This document shows positions 34,526 through 47,043 of a stretch of 64,000 nucleotides of DNA, piece after piece. The notes beneath the pieces are model-generated. The model ran no database searches. It had not been told where the DNA came from and was given only the letters and a program-made list of their open reading frames with translations. The stretch is from Cordia subcordata (taxonomy: Eukaryota > Streptophyta > Magnoliopsida > Boraginales > Cordiaceae). The stretch is taken from NCBI GenBank assembly GCA_028554755.1, contig JAPTOF010000001.1, positions 9,405,001-9,469,000 of the forward strand, in the 5' to 3' direction. Position 1 is the stretch's first letter. Every line of letters begins with the position of its first letter. Both the position numbers and the translations under genes were made by a program.

Positions 34526-35194
34526 GCCTGTTTGGAACAGTCTTATCTGAAATCTGAAATCTGATAAGCATCTTATCTGATAAGTATCTTATAAGAAATA
34601 AGTGTCTGATGCAATAAGACTGTTTGGTTTGTTAGCTGAAATGCTGTTATAAGTTACTTTAATAATAATGTTATCAATTTTAACTCATGATATTTTAATT
34701 TTATAATTAAATAATAAATATAAAATATAAATATTAATTAATTTTTATTTAAAAATTTTAAAACTTTTGAAATTTTAATTTTTAAATTTTAATATTTAAT
34801 TTTTAACATTTTTATTTTTTATTTTTTAATTATTTAGTTTTTAAATTTTAAATTTTTGTATTTTTAATTTTAATTTTTTAATCTTTAATTTTTAATTTTT
34901 TTAATTTTAATTTTTAATATTTTATTTTATTTTAAAATTTTTAATTTTTAAATTTTAAATTTTTATTTTTAATTTTAAATGTTTATATTTTTATATTTAA
35001 TTATTTTCTAACTGATAAGATATAAGATAAGATATAACTACCCTAAACTCAACTTATTTTTTATAACTACAAATAAGACATCTTATAAAAAGTATCTTAT
35101 AAGTGTCTTATAATAAGCTGATAACAAACAGTCTTTTTCACGTAAGCTGTCAAATAAGATAAGTGTCTTATAATAAGCTCCAAACAAACACAGC
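34526..35194. mobile_element. TIR element with AT-repeat core (~670 bp)
   Basis: Left end TAGCCTGTTTGGAACAGTC, then TTATCTGA; right end TTATAATAAGCTCCAAACAA followed by ACACAGC. The subterminal regions repeat TATCTTATAAG and CTTATAATAAGCT in both orientations. The core (about 34730-34990) is an array of TTTTTAATTTTTAAATTTT variants. There is no coding region. The family is not certain. Confidence 0.55.
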
Positions 35195-35356
35195 ATAAGT
35201 TCGTCCCAAATCGTTGTTCCTTGATCAATGTCTACTGAGATAAGGTGCAAGTTGGACCCTGGGTCTAAGGGTCCGTCCCTAAGTGTGTCTTTCTTGTCCA
35301 AATGCCACATGTCATCCCTTTATTGTTTGTTAGATTTAGCTATATATAAATGTGTG

Positions 35357-35399
<43 letters not shown>

Positions 35400-36132
35400 A
35401 TGTTAAAAGGGATTCAAATGCCTCGACGTCATCGAACCAAATTAAATAAAATGGTGAAGGTATATACGTTACTTGAGGCATGGTGATCGTGCGGATCAAG
35501 AACCAGGGAAAAGAAGGGTCATCATTGGAATGCTTCGGTTGAAATAGAAGGTGAAAATACAGCTATACTACATGCAACCAGCTGGATCTCTTTGTAATAT
35601 CATAAAATTATGAGTCAAATTAACGATTATAATTTTTTTATATAAACTAATTATAACTATATTAATAGTTTATTATTATTCATTCTTATAGTATATGGAA
35701 AAGCATATATAGCTAGCATGTACACGTGTAAAGATGGCTCCAACAGTAGTCGAATTCATGAGCATGTTTAATTAACACATCAAAATAATCAAACATGTTT
35801 TTATTAATAAAAATTCATTTCATATGAAAATAATAAAATATATCTTTATTTTCACTAGGAGTTCTCTTAATTAAAGTCCGTTTTTTAAAAGATCTTTTAA
35901 GAAAATGATGTTTTCAAACTTAAAACCAAACTAGCTAGCCCTTAGTCTCTGACATCTGAATATTATTGCTTAATTCGTGTATATGTCGTTATTCAGAACA
36001 ATAAAGAAGGTGTATATGATAAGAAATACCATATTCCATCTAAAATTCATTTGTGATAAGTGGAGTAATTTATGACTTCAATTTGATAATTTCGAAACTT
36101 AAAATTTATTCATAGTAAATAATCGAATAATT

Positions 36133-36165
<33 letters not shown>

Positions 36166-36480
36166 TTATATATAATATGGGATGTAAGACGGATCTTATT
36201 AAAAAAGGGGATAATGCTCGTAGTGAATACGACCTCGAAGTTCTTGAGAGATATGGAGGCATGATAGAAGGGGGATAAGTATGGCCAAATATTAGTTGCC
36301 TAAGGGACTAGAATGCTACTCAATACATGTGGGTATGTGACAGATATTATTGTGGTGGAGACAGCAGAGTTTCATTAATTTTTAACTTCAAATTTCATGT
36401 ACAGTTTTTTAGTTGCATCTACGACATAATTCTTTTTTTTTCTTTCGAATTTTATTTATGAACAAGATGCATTTCATTCT
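35195..36480. other. Intergenic DNA with TG/TA and CA/TA microsatellites
   Basis: Microsatellites at about 35352-35400 (TG then TA) and 36134-36165 (CA then TA). No exon, RNA gene or bounded element was supported. Confidence 0.5.
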
Positions 36481-37160
36481 TTTAAAAGTCACATAAAATT
36501 CCTTGTAATTTCAAAACTTACTGATATTTGCTTCTGGTTTAAAAACTATTAGAAATTAACCTCAGCTGTTAATTTTTTCATTAAAGTTAACAAATATTTT
36601 TAAAAAGATAACTTACAACCCATTAATAATGGAAAAAACTCAAGTAAATTGGTGCAAGTTTCCCTTTGGTTTTAAAAATGGTATAAATCCTCTCTTCTGA
36701 TTTTAAATATGGTGTTGATTCTCCCTTTCTAATTTTAAAAATAGTGCATATTTCTCTCTCTGATTTGAAATAAGATATAAACATACTTGTACATGAGTAA
36801 AAAATATATTTCCTAAATTATGTAGATTTCTTAGTTTAAATGACTCCTTATTAAAATAATAGAAATATTTTCAATAATAATTGAACACATATAAGTAAAG
36901 AAATTTTCATAATTTAGTAAATTTATTTTTTATTTTCACCCTACTTGTGGTATATTTACACCTTGTTTCAAACCAAATAGGAGAATTTGCATCATTTTTA
37001 GAATTAGAGGAGGGTATTTGCACCAATTTTGAAATTCTTTATTAACTCTAACTTGAAAACTAGAGATAGGAGCCAATATCCAAAGTTTTTGAAATCATAA
37101 GGAGTATTAATAAATTTTGAAACTACAAGAATTTTTATACAACTTTCACAAAATAAGGGA
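36481..37160. mobile_element. Foldback-like element with long imperfect inverted repeats
   Basis: The left arm AAATTCCTTGTAATTTCAAA, then CTTACTGATA and TTTAAAAACT, is the near-complement of the right arm AGTTTTTGAAATCATAAGG, then TTTTGAAACTACAAGAATTT. Inner segments (TTTAAAAATGGTATAAAT and TTTTAAAAATAGTGCA against GCATCATTTTTAGAATT and GCACCAATTTTGAAAT) also pair. No coding function; edges and target duplication are unclear. Confidence 0.45.
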
Positions 37161-37719
37161 TAAAATGCTTTTTATTTTTCAACAATGGTTTGAAATTAAT
37201 TTTAAATTGAATTTTTCCTCTCTCTTTAATTTGAAATTAACAGTAAATAACATTTAATCTAAAACAGAATAAGGGATATACGTATGTAAAATCCAAAAAA
37301 TCGGAGGGAAAAGAGACAAATTCACATAAGGTCTCTAGATATTAATGTGATTGCAAAAACTCAAAAAGTTGAGAGTGACTAATCCTGTGAAGATTCAGGT
37401 AGCTTAAAGTGATTACTCACAAATTTGAACGCTTGTTTGACATGCACCTGTCCAGAAATTTTTTGGGTGCACGCAACTAGAATAGACATATATATGCATA
37501 TCAATTGAAAATTCAATGTACATATTACTTTTTTTTCCTTTTCCTTTTACGAGATGTTATTTCCTTTCTATCCTTCTATGATAATAGCGACAACAGTTTT
37601 AATGAATTGTGTAGTTACATCATAGAACACGATTAGTTAGTCAAAGATGGTTACCATCGATCTACAGATGTATCTAGTCAAAGAAAATAACCTACAAGAG
37701 AATAGTACATATAGAAAGA
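37161..37719. other. AT-rich intergenic DNA
   Basis: No gene or bounded repeat was seen. Confidence 0.4.
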
Positions 37720-38120
37720 ATTATTTACCCCTGACCCGAGAGCAAGCTTGAAGTTTATATTAATTAACAACAAGAGTATAAAGACGTTAACAGAATACAA
37801 GATACAAAACAAAGACAAATTTGTACATACAACACAGCTTTGAAAAAACTAGTACAAGTACTAACAAAAAGAAAAAAAAAAAAAGGAAAAAGAAAAAAAC
37901 TTATCATAATCGCACAAGCGGCTCGATCTACCATAAAGTTAGCATGACCATAGATATGCTCGATTATATAGTCAAGACCAAGAGATAGGAAGAATTTCTA
38001 AATAGTAGACAAACATCTCTAAACGGAAATTGAAAAAGCCGCAAGGGCAAAAGAAAGTTGTACTACACTAGAGCAAACCATTATACAAGCAACAACAGAA
38101 CTAAGCTACTCTTTGTTCTG
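37720..38120 (-). pseudogene. Possible 3' end of a LINE (RNase H-like tail)
   Basis: On the minus strand a segment near 37915-37960 reads HANFMVDRAACAIM, like the end of plant LINE RNase H domains (HVxREANxxADxLA). It is followed by a T-rich stretch and a Cys/Leu/Ile-rich 3' region to about 37730, again LINE-like. Upstream codons are broken by stops. The match is short and only suggestive. Confidence 0.3.
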
Positions 38121-41100
38121 TCCAGAGTTGTCAAGAGGACAAAATATTTAAAAGTCCATATGATTGGTGGAGGAAACATATCATAGAATAAAAGAAAAAT
38201 ACAATTAATACATAAGAAAAGAATGATGCCGCTAACCCGTGGCTGGGGCAAGAAGAAAAGGGAGAAAACACCGGAAAATTAGCCCCGCACGAGCAAACTA
38301 AGAAGAAGAAAAGAGAGATCTAGATGGCGAGAGAGAGGTGGTGGAAGTTCACTGATTTGCTTTAATTGTGTTCTGATGAGAAGGACAAGAATGCGATCTA
38401 ATAGTTCAGGCTACTAAGTTATCGAGTCTTTCCTCAATTTCTTTACGTCAAGGTGGGGATAAATATCGCAATGGGTAAATAATTTGTTTAGTCCCTTCTA
38501 TTTAATTTTTTTGAATAATTAAGTCATTTATATTCAGAACGCAAAATTTTTATATAATTTATGACATTATATTTGTCCTAAATCCAAAAAAATAAAGAAA
38601 TAATGGTGTTAGAACTAATTTATGAAACCGTTAGTCTTGAACTCAAAAAAATAAGAAAATAATATTATTGGGACTAATAGTATCATAAGTTACCATGTTG
38701 CAAAGATAACTAAAAAATTTTATTTTTTGACCTTTTTTTGAACTCATCACAAACCGTGTCACTAAATACAAAGATAAATGATTAAATTATTTTATTTTAA
38801 AAATAAAGCAATTCATTGTTAAACAAGAAAAAAAATACATAAGTTATTTACGCTATTGCAATATATATTGTGTCAATGGGACGGTAGCCACTGACCCCCC
38901 AATTTTTTAAAAATATTTCTACTTTAAAATATATAAATATTTAATTCAAAATATGTATCGTGATCTTATCGAAATAAAGCTCTAAATCGCGCAACAGGTC
39001 AATCAATTATGTTTTCTTCTTGGTCGTCGCCAATCAATTAAGTGGTTCGAAGCATGCTTTAGTGGCTCGGTGCGTTATAACAAGTTGAAAGGCTTTGATT
39101 GGTGATTCAACATCTTTATCTCGTATTAATTGACTATAGCTAGCGACCATGAAAGCAAAGTGTAGAGATTGAATCGAAGTGTGTGTATATATATATATAT
39201 ATATATATTATATCTCTATCTATCTATACTATATAATAAAGTAAAATAAAATTGTAATTTCGTGTTGTCAAGTGGTGTCATATATAATAAGTTTTTCATA
39301 ATTATTTATTAATTAATTAAATATGTCCATTTTTAGGTCATTTTTTATTTTTCATTATTTATTTAGTTATAATTTAATTAATATTATACCCTTTCTTTAT
39401 ATATATCATAATTATTTTATTAATTTCATACTATATAATTGTTTCAATAATTATTTAGTAAGACGCAAAAGCTCTATAACTTTAATATATTTAATTACAT
39501 ATATAATTTTTCGTACATTATACAAGTGTTACACTAGTATGTGTGTATATATATATGTGTGTGTATTATGTGTGTTTGTCATCTGTCAACTACAGGTAAA
39601 TTAGGTACTGCTTTTCTCCAAAAACTTTAAATATATTACGCTTTTGCACGTGAGAGACTTCCACGAAGTATCATTATAAAATCCACTCCAATCATTAGCT
39701 TACAATATATTCCTCATCATTCATCAGTTCCCATGCGATATGATGTTGATTTGTTGCACCCAAAACTGCAGGCCAGACCACAGAAAAAAAAACCCATCAT
39801 CAAATATTTTAAGTTCGAATTTATATTTTTTATTACAAATATTATTAATGAAAATCTATAATTATGAAATAAGTCTAATACGATCATATTTAAAGTAAAT
39901 TTCTCATTATAAAATACAGGAGAAAAAATGGTCCATACGTCAAAGGGCATAGCAATCAAGACCGTTAAGGCAATGAATTTGAAGGACCACACGTAATTAA
40001 AAGCCCCTTTTAATCTTGTCAAATTGGATGGTCCTGATGAGTGAGCATGATCCACATGTGTACGTTTTTTTTTTTTTTTTTCCTATCACGAGCTTGTGGA
40101 TCATATATGCCGTACTTGGACCACTGCTAGCGACTGCTATGTCTCATATCTCAAAGTACTTCTTGCCCCTAAACATTCTACCTGATGATGTATTTTTTGG
40201 TGCTTAAATACACCATTTAATTTTGTTCTTACATCTGACTGAATTGGCATATGATCTGTCCAAAAGTTAGGTCCAACCCCCTTGAAATTATATTAGAAAT
40301 AGTTTTACACCTCTCGAAACTTTTGCTTTAAAGAAAATTAAATTAAGTCCCTTTATCCTATTAGATAGGGTCGATCGGGTAGACTTTTTAAGTTATTTGA
40401 AGTTTGATATATTTATCACATTGATATCTAGGTATAGATGTGGTCGAATATATATATTAATGGAAGAGCATAGAGGACATGTAGCTTGAATGTCTTCTGT
40501 CATTCTGCAAAAACACTAATGATATAGTTTCGGAAGACTATGAACAACATAGGAACTAAGTGGATGATTAATAAGTTCAGAATTTTGTCAACTAATTAAT
40601 ACATCAATTAGTTTCGAGATAAACATCTAAGACGTAATTGAAAATTAACCATAGGTTTATTAAATGGTCACGTTTAATTTCTTTACCCGTGTGTATGTGC
40701 ATGCACGTTCATAGGAGAAATACTCTCAAGTGTCTCATCATAGAAAAGATTCTCAGCCAAATTTGAGCTCATCAAATCACTAGCATCAGATTATCTTTCT
40801 AATGTTTTTGGACACGTATAGACATATATATTGAGATTAAGGAATAACTCAAATGATGGAGAGAACAATTTTTAAGAGTAACGATCTGAGTTCATATCTA
40901 TTAGGGTGAAGGACTAGGTTAAAAATAAGGGGTTTAAAAGAAACATGAATGATACATGTTATAGGTGATAGTTAGTTAGGTATAGATTAAAATTCTTTGA
41001 AGGCATGTGACTGGAACTTTTAGAGAGAATTAGGAACTATTAGTTAAAGGGAAAAACCAAAGACTAAGTGAAGACAACATGAAGCACTAAAAAACATGCT

Positions 41101-41900
41101 ATGCCTGAAATAGCTTATGGAGTCTGTTAGTCTTATCTCTAAAATTTTCAACCTAATTGTTAGGAATAATATTGAGGGCACATGCTTAGGGGAAAAAAAG
41201 AAAAGGATTTAGCAAAAAATGCACTTTAAGTGGTCTCGCTTTAGCTTACTTTAACCGAAAGGTTTCCAAACCATTCTTGTTTCTAATTAAAGAAAAGTAG
41301 ACAACTGAATCTTAATTAAGGCAAGGGAAAGAGGATTTGAAAAAGAAAGACTAAACTCATCATAGTCATGGGCCGTAAGGCCATGAGTACTCGGCATACC
41401 AAAAGCTAATTTAAGTGCATTAAAAAGGAAAATCCCAACAAAGTAGATAATTTAATGAGTGAGATTTAATAGTGTTAATAATTATTTTTAAATATGTAAT
41501 CGATTTAACCCATAAATATATCTCATGACTTTTGTAGATACACAAATTTACAATTTAGATCACAAGTTTAGAGCTCCACGATCCATTTTAAGATGGTCGC
41601 GATCAACTTGGGCTATTTAGAAGACGAGGGTCAAACAACCTTGGAACAATGGTTTGGTATAGTCCTAAGACAGTTTGATGATTAAGCAAACATTTGGACT
41701 AGATCAAGATGTAAATAATGTAAAACAAATTAAAAGATAAAAATTAGAAATCGAGTAGTTAGAGTATATGTTAGGAGAAATAGAGGACAGTGGTAGTGTT
41801 GATAGGGGTGAATAAATATGACACTAGTGAAAGGCTATTTTGATGTTGAGAAAAGATGCTGGAAAGGATGAATTCGTCATTATTAAATTTCTCTTGTATA
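38121..41900. other. Long intergenic stretch
   Basis: A TA microsatellite occurs at 39184-39209. Open frames at 39323-39604, 39717-40055 and 40016-40207 are hydrophobic, A/T-biased or run through T tracts, with no recognisable domain. The rest holds nothing I can support as a gene or bounded element. Confidence 0.45.
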
Positions 41901-41910
41901 GAAAAAGAAA

Positions 41911-42302
41911 CTACACTTTTGGCTAAAACATAGGAAAACACGGATTATAGTTACTGCAGCAAAATAGCAACAAAAATAGTAAAAAAAAAAAAAAGCAAAA
42001 GCGCACATGTATAGAGGGTTTTCCCTGCTCTTGACCCGACAAGGATTAGTCTAAATTCAAAATGTGGTTTCGGAAGACCCTAGTTCAAAGCAAAGAAAAA
42101 AAGTAACTACACTTTTGGCTAAAACATAGGAAAACACGGATTATAGTTACTGCAGCAAAATAGCCACAAAAATAGTAAAACAAAAAAAAAAAAGCAAAAG
42201 CGCACTTGTATAGAGGGTTTTCTTTACTCCTGACCCGATAAGGATTAGTCTCAATTCAAAATGTAGTTTCGGAATACCCTAGTTCAAAGCAAAGAAAAAT
42301 AG
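41911..42302. repeat. 196-bp tandem duplication
   Basis: Two head-to-tail copies start at 41911 and 42107 with CTACACTTTTGGCTAAAACA and include ATAGTTACTGCAGCAAAATAG, an A run, AGCAAAAGCGCAC, TATAGAGGGTTTTC, a TGACCCGA(C/T)AAGGATTAGTC stretch and CTAGTTCAAAGCAAAGAAAA. They are about 95 % alike. The second half resembles 60715-60790, so the unit contains a dispersed repeat. Confidence 0.9.
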
Positions 42303-42469
42303 CAACAACATAGCGACTTTAATAGCAAATTTTCGTAAAGAGCTGGACTAGGAGCTGAAATAGTGCTCCATTATTAAGCAATGTTTCCTAAAGACTTGTC
42401 GTGGCTTAGTCATGCTGAGACTTAAACTGAATGTCTTCAAATATTCAGTATAGTTGCATGACACCTTTC

Positions 42470-43140
42470 TTCAAATTGAATTTTCCAGAGTGCAAACACC
42501 GAGCAGCTCTCTAAGCTTTAGAAATGCAGTCCTCTTGCGAGGTTTGGTGAATATTCAGCTACTTGATCTCACACTTGCGATAAATGAGATCAATCATTCC
42601 ATCCTTGATAAGATCCCTTAAGAAATGATACTTCACATCTACGTGCTCACTTCTTCCATGTAGAACAAGATTTTTGGAGTGTTTGATTGCCAAACTACTA
42701 TCATATATCTACTAATTAGACTTACGACATGCATTATGCTTGGCCTTATAGTTAAGTACATCAAATTTCCAAACATTTGCTTATAAGAGTAGTGTTTACC
42801 ATTTCTCCCGCAGAATCCTTTTCAAGCTTCAAAATCCATTTTAGTTGGTGTGCAGACATAATTGTAATTTTTCATGTTGAATCTATCTAAAATCTCGTGC
42901 ACATATTTCTTCTGTGTGATATAGAAATACTAGCAGTATATTGCATTACTTCCATGCCAAGAAAATAGTACATCAATCCAAGATTAAATATTTAATTCAC
43001 CTATCATAGATTCTTTAAACATTTCAAACATGACTCTATCATTTCCAATGTAAATCAAATCATCTACATATAAACATATTATAAGAATTTTCCCTCCATT
43101 TTAGTTTAACAGTGTATGTTTGTATGGGGATTTCTAAATC
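42470..43140 (-). pseudogene. Decayed Ty1/copia reverse transcriptase/RNase H
   Basis: Read on the minus strand from about 43140: HFIKEGFRNPHT, then ICLYVDDLIYIGND (frame-shifted; the YVDD active site of copia reverse transcriptase), VMFEMFKESMIGELNI, HRRNMCTRF, MFGNLMYLT, then the RNase H end VDVKYHFLRDLIKDGMIDLI, followed by LRELLGV-like remains near 42510. Order and spacing match copia pol. Several stops and frameshifts make it non-functional. It is only the 3' part of an element, and the match is lost near the CACTA left end at 43209. Confidence 0.85.
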
Positions 43141-43239
43141 CTTCTTTAATAAAGTGATTGAAGATAATGTCATTTTGTTAATGAATCAATAAGATTGTGA
43201 ACCTGTTTCACTACAAGAAAATAGGCCTTTTGTGACCTC

Positions 43240-43880
43240 CTAAATCGGTCGCTACATTGAAAAATCGGTCACTAAATTGCAGTAGCGACCGATATTGCGA
43301 CCGAAATATCTGGTCGCTAAATGGCTGGTCGCTAAATTGAAATTAGCGACCGATTCGTTAATCAGTCGCTAATTAGCGACAGCTTGATCGGTCTCTAAAC
43401 TGGCGGTCGCTAAGTATGCACAACTCGTAAATCTCGTAAATCAGTCGCAAAACATTTTGTGACCAATTTTGCTACTGCCAAGTTAGTAGCTAATTTTAGC
43501 GACCGCCAAGAATCGGTCGCTAATTAGCGACCGCTTGATCGGTCTCTAAACTTGCGGTCGCTAAGTATGCACAACTCGTAAATCAGTCGCAAAACATTTT
43601 GTGACCAATTTTGCTACCGCCAAGTTAGTAGCTAATTTTAGCGACCGCCAAGTCGGTAGCTAATTTTAGCGAACGTTAGTGATAGACTTGGTGGCCACTA
43701 AAATTAGCTACCGACTTGGCGGTCGCTAAAATTAGCTACCGCTAAGTCGGTAGCTAATTTCTTGTGATATTTGAAGCTTACATTTAGCGACCAATCCATC
43801 GGTCGCTAATTCAGCGGCAGACATTTGGTCGCTAACGTTTAGCGCTTTCTATTTTAGCGACCAATATGACATCGGTCGCT
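43240..43880. repeat. CACTA subterminal repeats, left end
   Basis: More than twenty copies of GCGACCGA, TCGGTCGCTAA or close variants (for example AGCTACCG, GGTAGCTAATTT) in both orientations. One block including TCGGTCTCTAAAC and AAGTATGCACAACTCGTAAA is duplicated at about 43380-43490 and 43530-43640. In En/Spm such motifs bind the TNPA protein and allow the ends to pair. Confidence 0.9.
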
Positions 43881-44193
43881 AATTTATTGATTGTACTCCC
43901 TGTCACAACCAAATTAATCCAAAACTACACAAACCTGCTAACAATTTGATGTCTAGCTTATATACTTGTCACCACAAATTGGTAACACAATCAACCAACA
44001 AATTACATCTAAACACAATCTTTTCAATCCATATCTTTTTCACATAAACGTAAATAATGTGTCATAAAACCAACACATGCCAAACAGTCTTTAAACCAAA
44101 CTAAACCTTACAGCGTTTAAACCAAATATACTATAAATTATATAGTATTCATCAACATATAATAAATTAGTCTTTTTACCACAGGAAACACAA

Positions 44194-46917
44194 TCACATA
44201 TTTGGAGGGGATGGATCTGAAGGTGGTAACTGAGTAGTCAATCCAGCGGACGCCAACATCAATCTCATTTGCTCCATTATTACAGCTCGTTCACGTTGGA
44301 GTTTTTGCTCCAACTCTAATTCCTTGCGTTGCATTTGTTGTTGAACTTCTTCTTGTACTTGCCGTGCCACGTCTTCTCGCATTTGTTGTATTTGTGATTT
44401 GTACTTCTCTTCTTGTTCAGAAAGACGAGCATTCAATTCTGCTTGGGATAGTGAATTGAAACCGACGGAGGAAGATGCTGACCCATGTCGTTTAGGAGGC
44501 GGAATGATCCCTTCAAAGTTGTTGATGGGCAGACCAAATGTTGTACCCTTCTTCACACCCCCAATTGCTTCATAAAAGATCTCAGGGTCAAAATGATTAC
44601 CCGACTGATTGATGCTACTTTCTTCGCCCTCGTCACATTGTTGCCTTTTCTGACTGTAAAGCTCATCATAACGCTCCTACAAAAAATGAGTCAAAAAACA
44701 CAATTTAGTTCAGAACGACTAACCTAAATTAGTAAAATATAAACCTAATGTAGCAAGAAACTAGATACATTACCGAGACTCTTTGTGCTTTAGAACTAAT
44801 CCAATCTCCGTCTCCTTTATTCTTCTTATGTGTGCGCTTAAACAAATCAATCTTCGTAAAGTTTGGATCTTTTGCAACCTATAAAATACATATAAAAATA
44901 TGAGAATACAACATTAAATATTTATATATAACGAATAATATGTATTTTATACGCATGTGAGCGCAAACCTCTCATTGCTCCACTTCTTCGAAATTTATAG
45001 ACCCACTTGTGTGCAAGGAATACGAGCCATCTATTACCCCTTTTATCCGGTTTGCTTTACCAGCTTCATGTTTGTTTATCCATTTCTCCTCCAACCACAA
45101 GTCCACAAGTTTATCCCAATCTTGTTTCTCAATCCAATTTGGTGGAAAGTTCTTCCAATCATCATGAGGATCTTCTTGTTTAGATTCATTCCTGGCAAAT
45201 TTTCTAGCATTATATAGCAAACCTTTCATCCTTTTGCCACAATGTTGGCGCCAAATAGGGTAGGCAACATTTTCCTCCTCAGGTGTTGCGAACTTATAGT
45301 ATTGCTATTTATATTACAAGACAAAAGAAATTGTTAGCTATGATGTTAACTAGACATGAAAATATAATTAATATTTATAGTTAATATTACCAGAAAACCT
45401 TTCCACATATGATTTTTGTAATCTTAAGGAACTACATCCCATGACACCCAAGGACCTTTAAAATGGCTTCTAATCATGTGTGATGAAGTTCTAACCCATT
45501 TTGCTCCTTTGTAAGGGTAAAGGCTATAATGAAATATATTATAAGTGTTAGGAGTAATAAGTTCATTAACTTGTAATGTTCAACTAAAATGCATACCTTC
45601 TATTTCTAACTTGTAACTCTTCTCGATTCTCAGGATTTGGAGGAGGAGGCAAAGCAGCACCACGACGTTCTTCATTGGTCATCTCTGTCTCATCATCATT
45701 ATGAGAGTCACTATCATGCTCTCCTGTTGATAGAATATGATAGAACACATGTTATAGAATCATTATATGACTGTACATTTGAGAAAGTTGTACTTTTCGA
45801 CATATTATAAGTAGCTTTCTAGATAGCACATAAGTGGGATACCTTTATGCAAAATCTTTCATATGATAGTTCATTTTAAACATATCAAGTAGTAATGGAT
45901 TTGAAATAGAAGGATCCAAACAATTGTAAAGCTACTTCACAATTCACACACAAAGCCACTTTGGCCTATGGGAAAAGAAATACTCTTTCTTTTCCACTTG
46001 AAAAAAAAACTTGGCCTTACAAACTAATAGTACATAAATAAGCATACATAGTCATCAAATGAGATAGCTGACAAAATAATAGCTGTTGTTTTTTACTTTC
46101 TTTCCAAATACGCAAGAGATAAGCACAAGAGATAGATTTGTACATACTATAGCTCAGCAATTACTCAATTTATTCATTTTAAATAGTCCCCATATGTCTG
46201 CTTTTATAACCAAGTGGAATTATCATTCATTAATTAAAACAGCTTTTAACAAGCATTGTTTGGCACGCACACAAGAACAAAACCACCAAGCTAGAGGAAA
46301 ACCATGATCTCAAGCTCTTTACAATCCCCTAACTGATTACATTGTAGACCTACCACTCCTTGCCTTTAATGAATTTAAAACAACCTATTCACTTATGATA
46401 CACAAGAAAATGATCCACGAACCACTAAAGCAACTAGCATGATTATATTTTGACACAAGCCAATCACAATAGTTGGAAAATTGAATTTATCATAGTTCAA
46501 TGGAGACAAATATAAAAGACTACTATCCACAAAAATCGTTATCAACAAATAAGTCATAAAAGAATGTTGACAAGCAAATCAAGGTCCTACGTAAGGCAAG
46601 AATGATAAATTTCAATGAAATATGAAAAAATCAAATTAGCACTTGTAAAGGTGAATATAACATTTGCCTTGTAATGGTGCAGAAGGTACAGAATGAGCCG
46701 AGGGTGTAGAAGTATGTGAGGGCGTGGTGTCTACACGAGCCGATGTAAGTGATTCTCGTGTTTGTGGAATAAATGATCCTTCCCTTTCAGAAGACAAAGA
46801 CATAGGTGTATGCTCTTGAACATTATGTGAAGAGTTTGAACTGCCCTCCTCATCACATAATCTCGATCTCACTGAAGATTTAACAAGGCGTCTTTTCCCT
46901 TTACCCTGTAACATCTG
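44194..46917 (-). pseudogene. TNPA-like CACTA protein (Transposase_24 / Ptta-En-Spm family)
   Basis: About six minus-strand exon-like blocks. The first (from about 46917) is Ser/Thr-rich. The next ones give DDETEMTNEERRGAALPPPP (about 45725-45605), KGAKWVRTSSHMIRSHFKG (about 45510-45395), then the core WIEKQDWDKLVDLWLEEKW, NRIKGVIDGSYSLHTSGS (about 45300-44985). Then come VAKDPNFTKIDLFKRTHKKN (about 44878-44776) and a C-terminal part with FDPEIFYEAIGGVKKGTTFG and a Gln/Glu-rich coiled coil ending at 44194. The TxGSxxF motif and W..L...W pattern fit Transposase_24, the second CACTA protein thought to bind subterminal repeats. A TGA follows the HTSGS segment and a TAA occurs after VSWDVVP, so it is probably defective. 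Exon limits are approximate. Confidence 0.75.
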
Positions 46918-47043
46918 GATATCATTAAAGAAGTAGCATTTAGATACAAGTAAAAAAAATATAACATTGCATGAAAATTAATGAGATTAAACATAACACA
47001 AAGTCTTTTATTAGTAATTACATGAATCAAGATGATCTATAAA

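Noticed and set aside
39323..40207. Hydrophobic open frames around 39.3-40.2 kb as membrane proteins
   Set aside because: Driven by T/A-rich codons and a T run, no signal for start, splice or domain.
43240..43880. CRISPR-like array of short repeats
   Set aside because: The repeats are in both orientations, variable and irregularly spaced at a transposon end in plant DNA.
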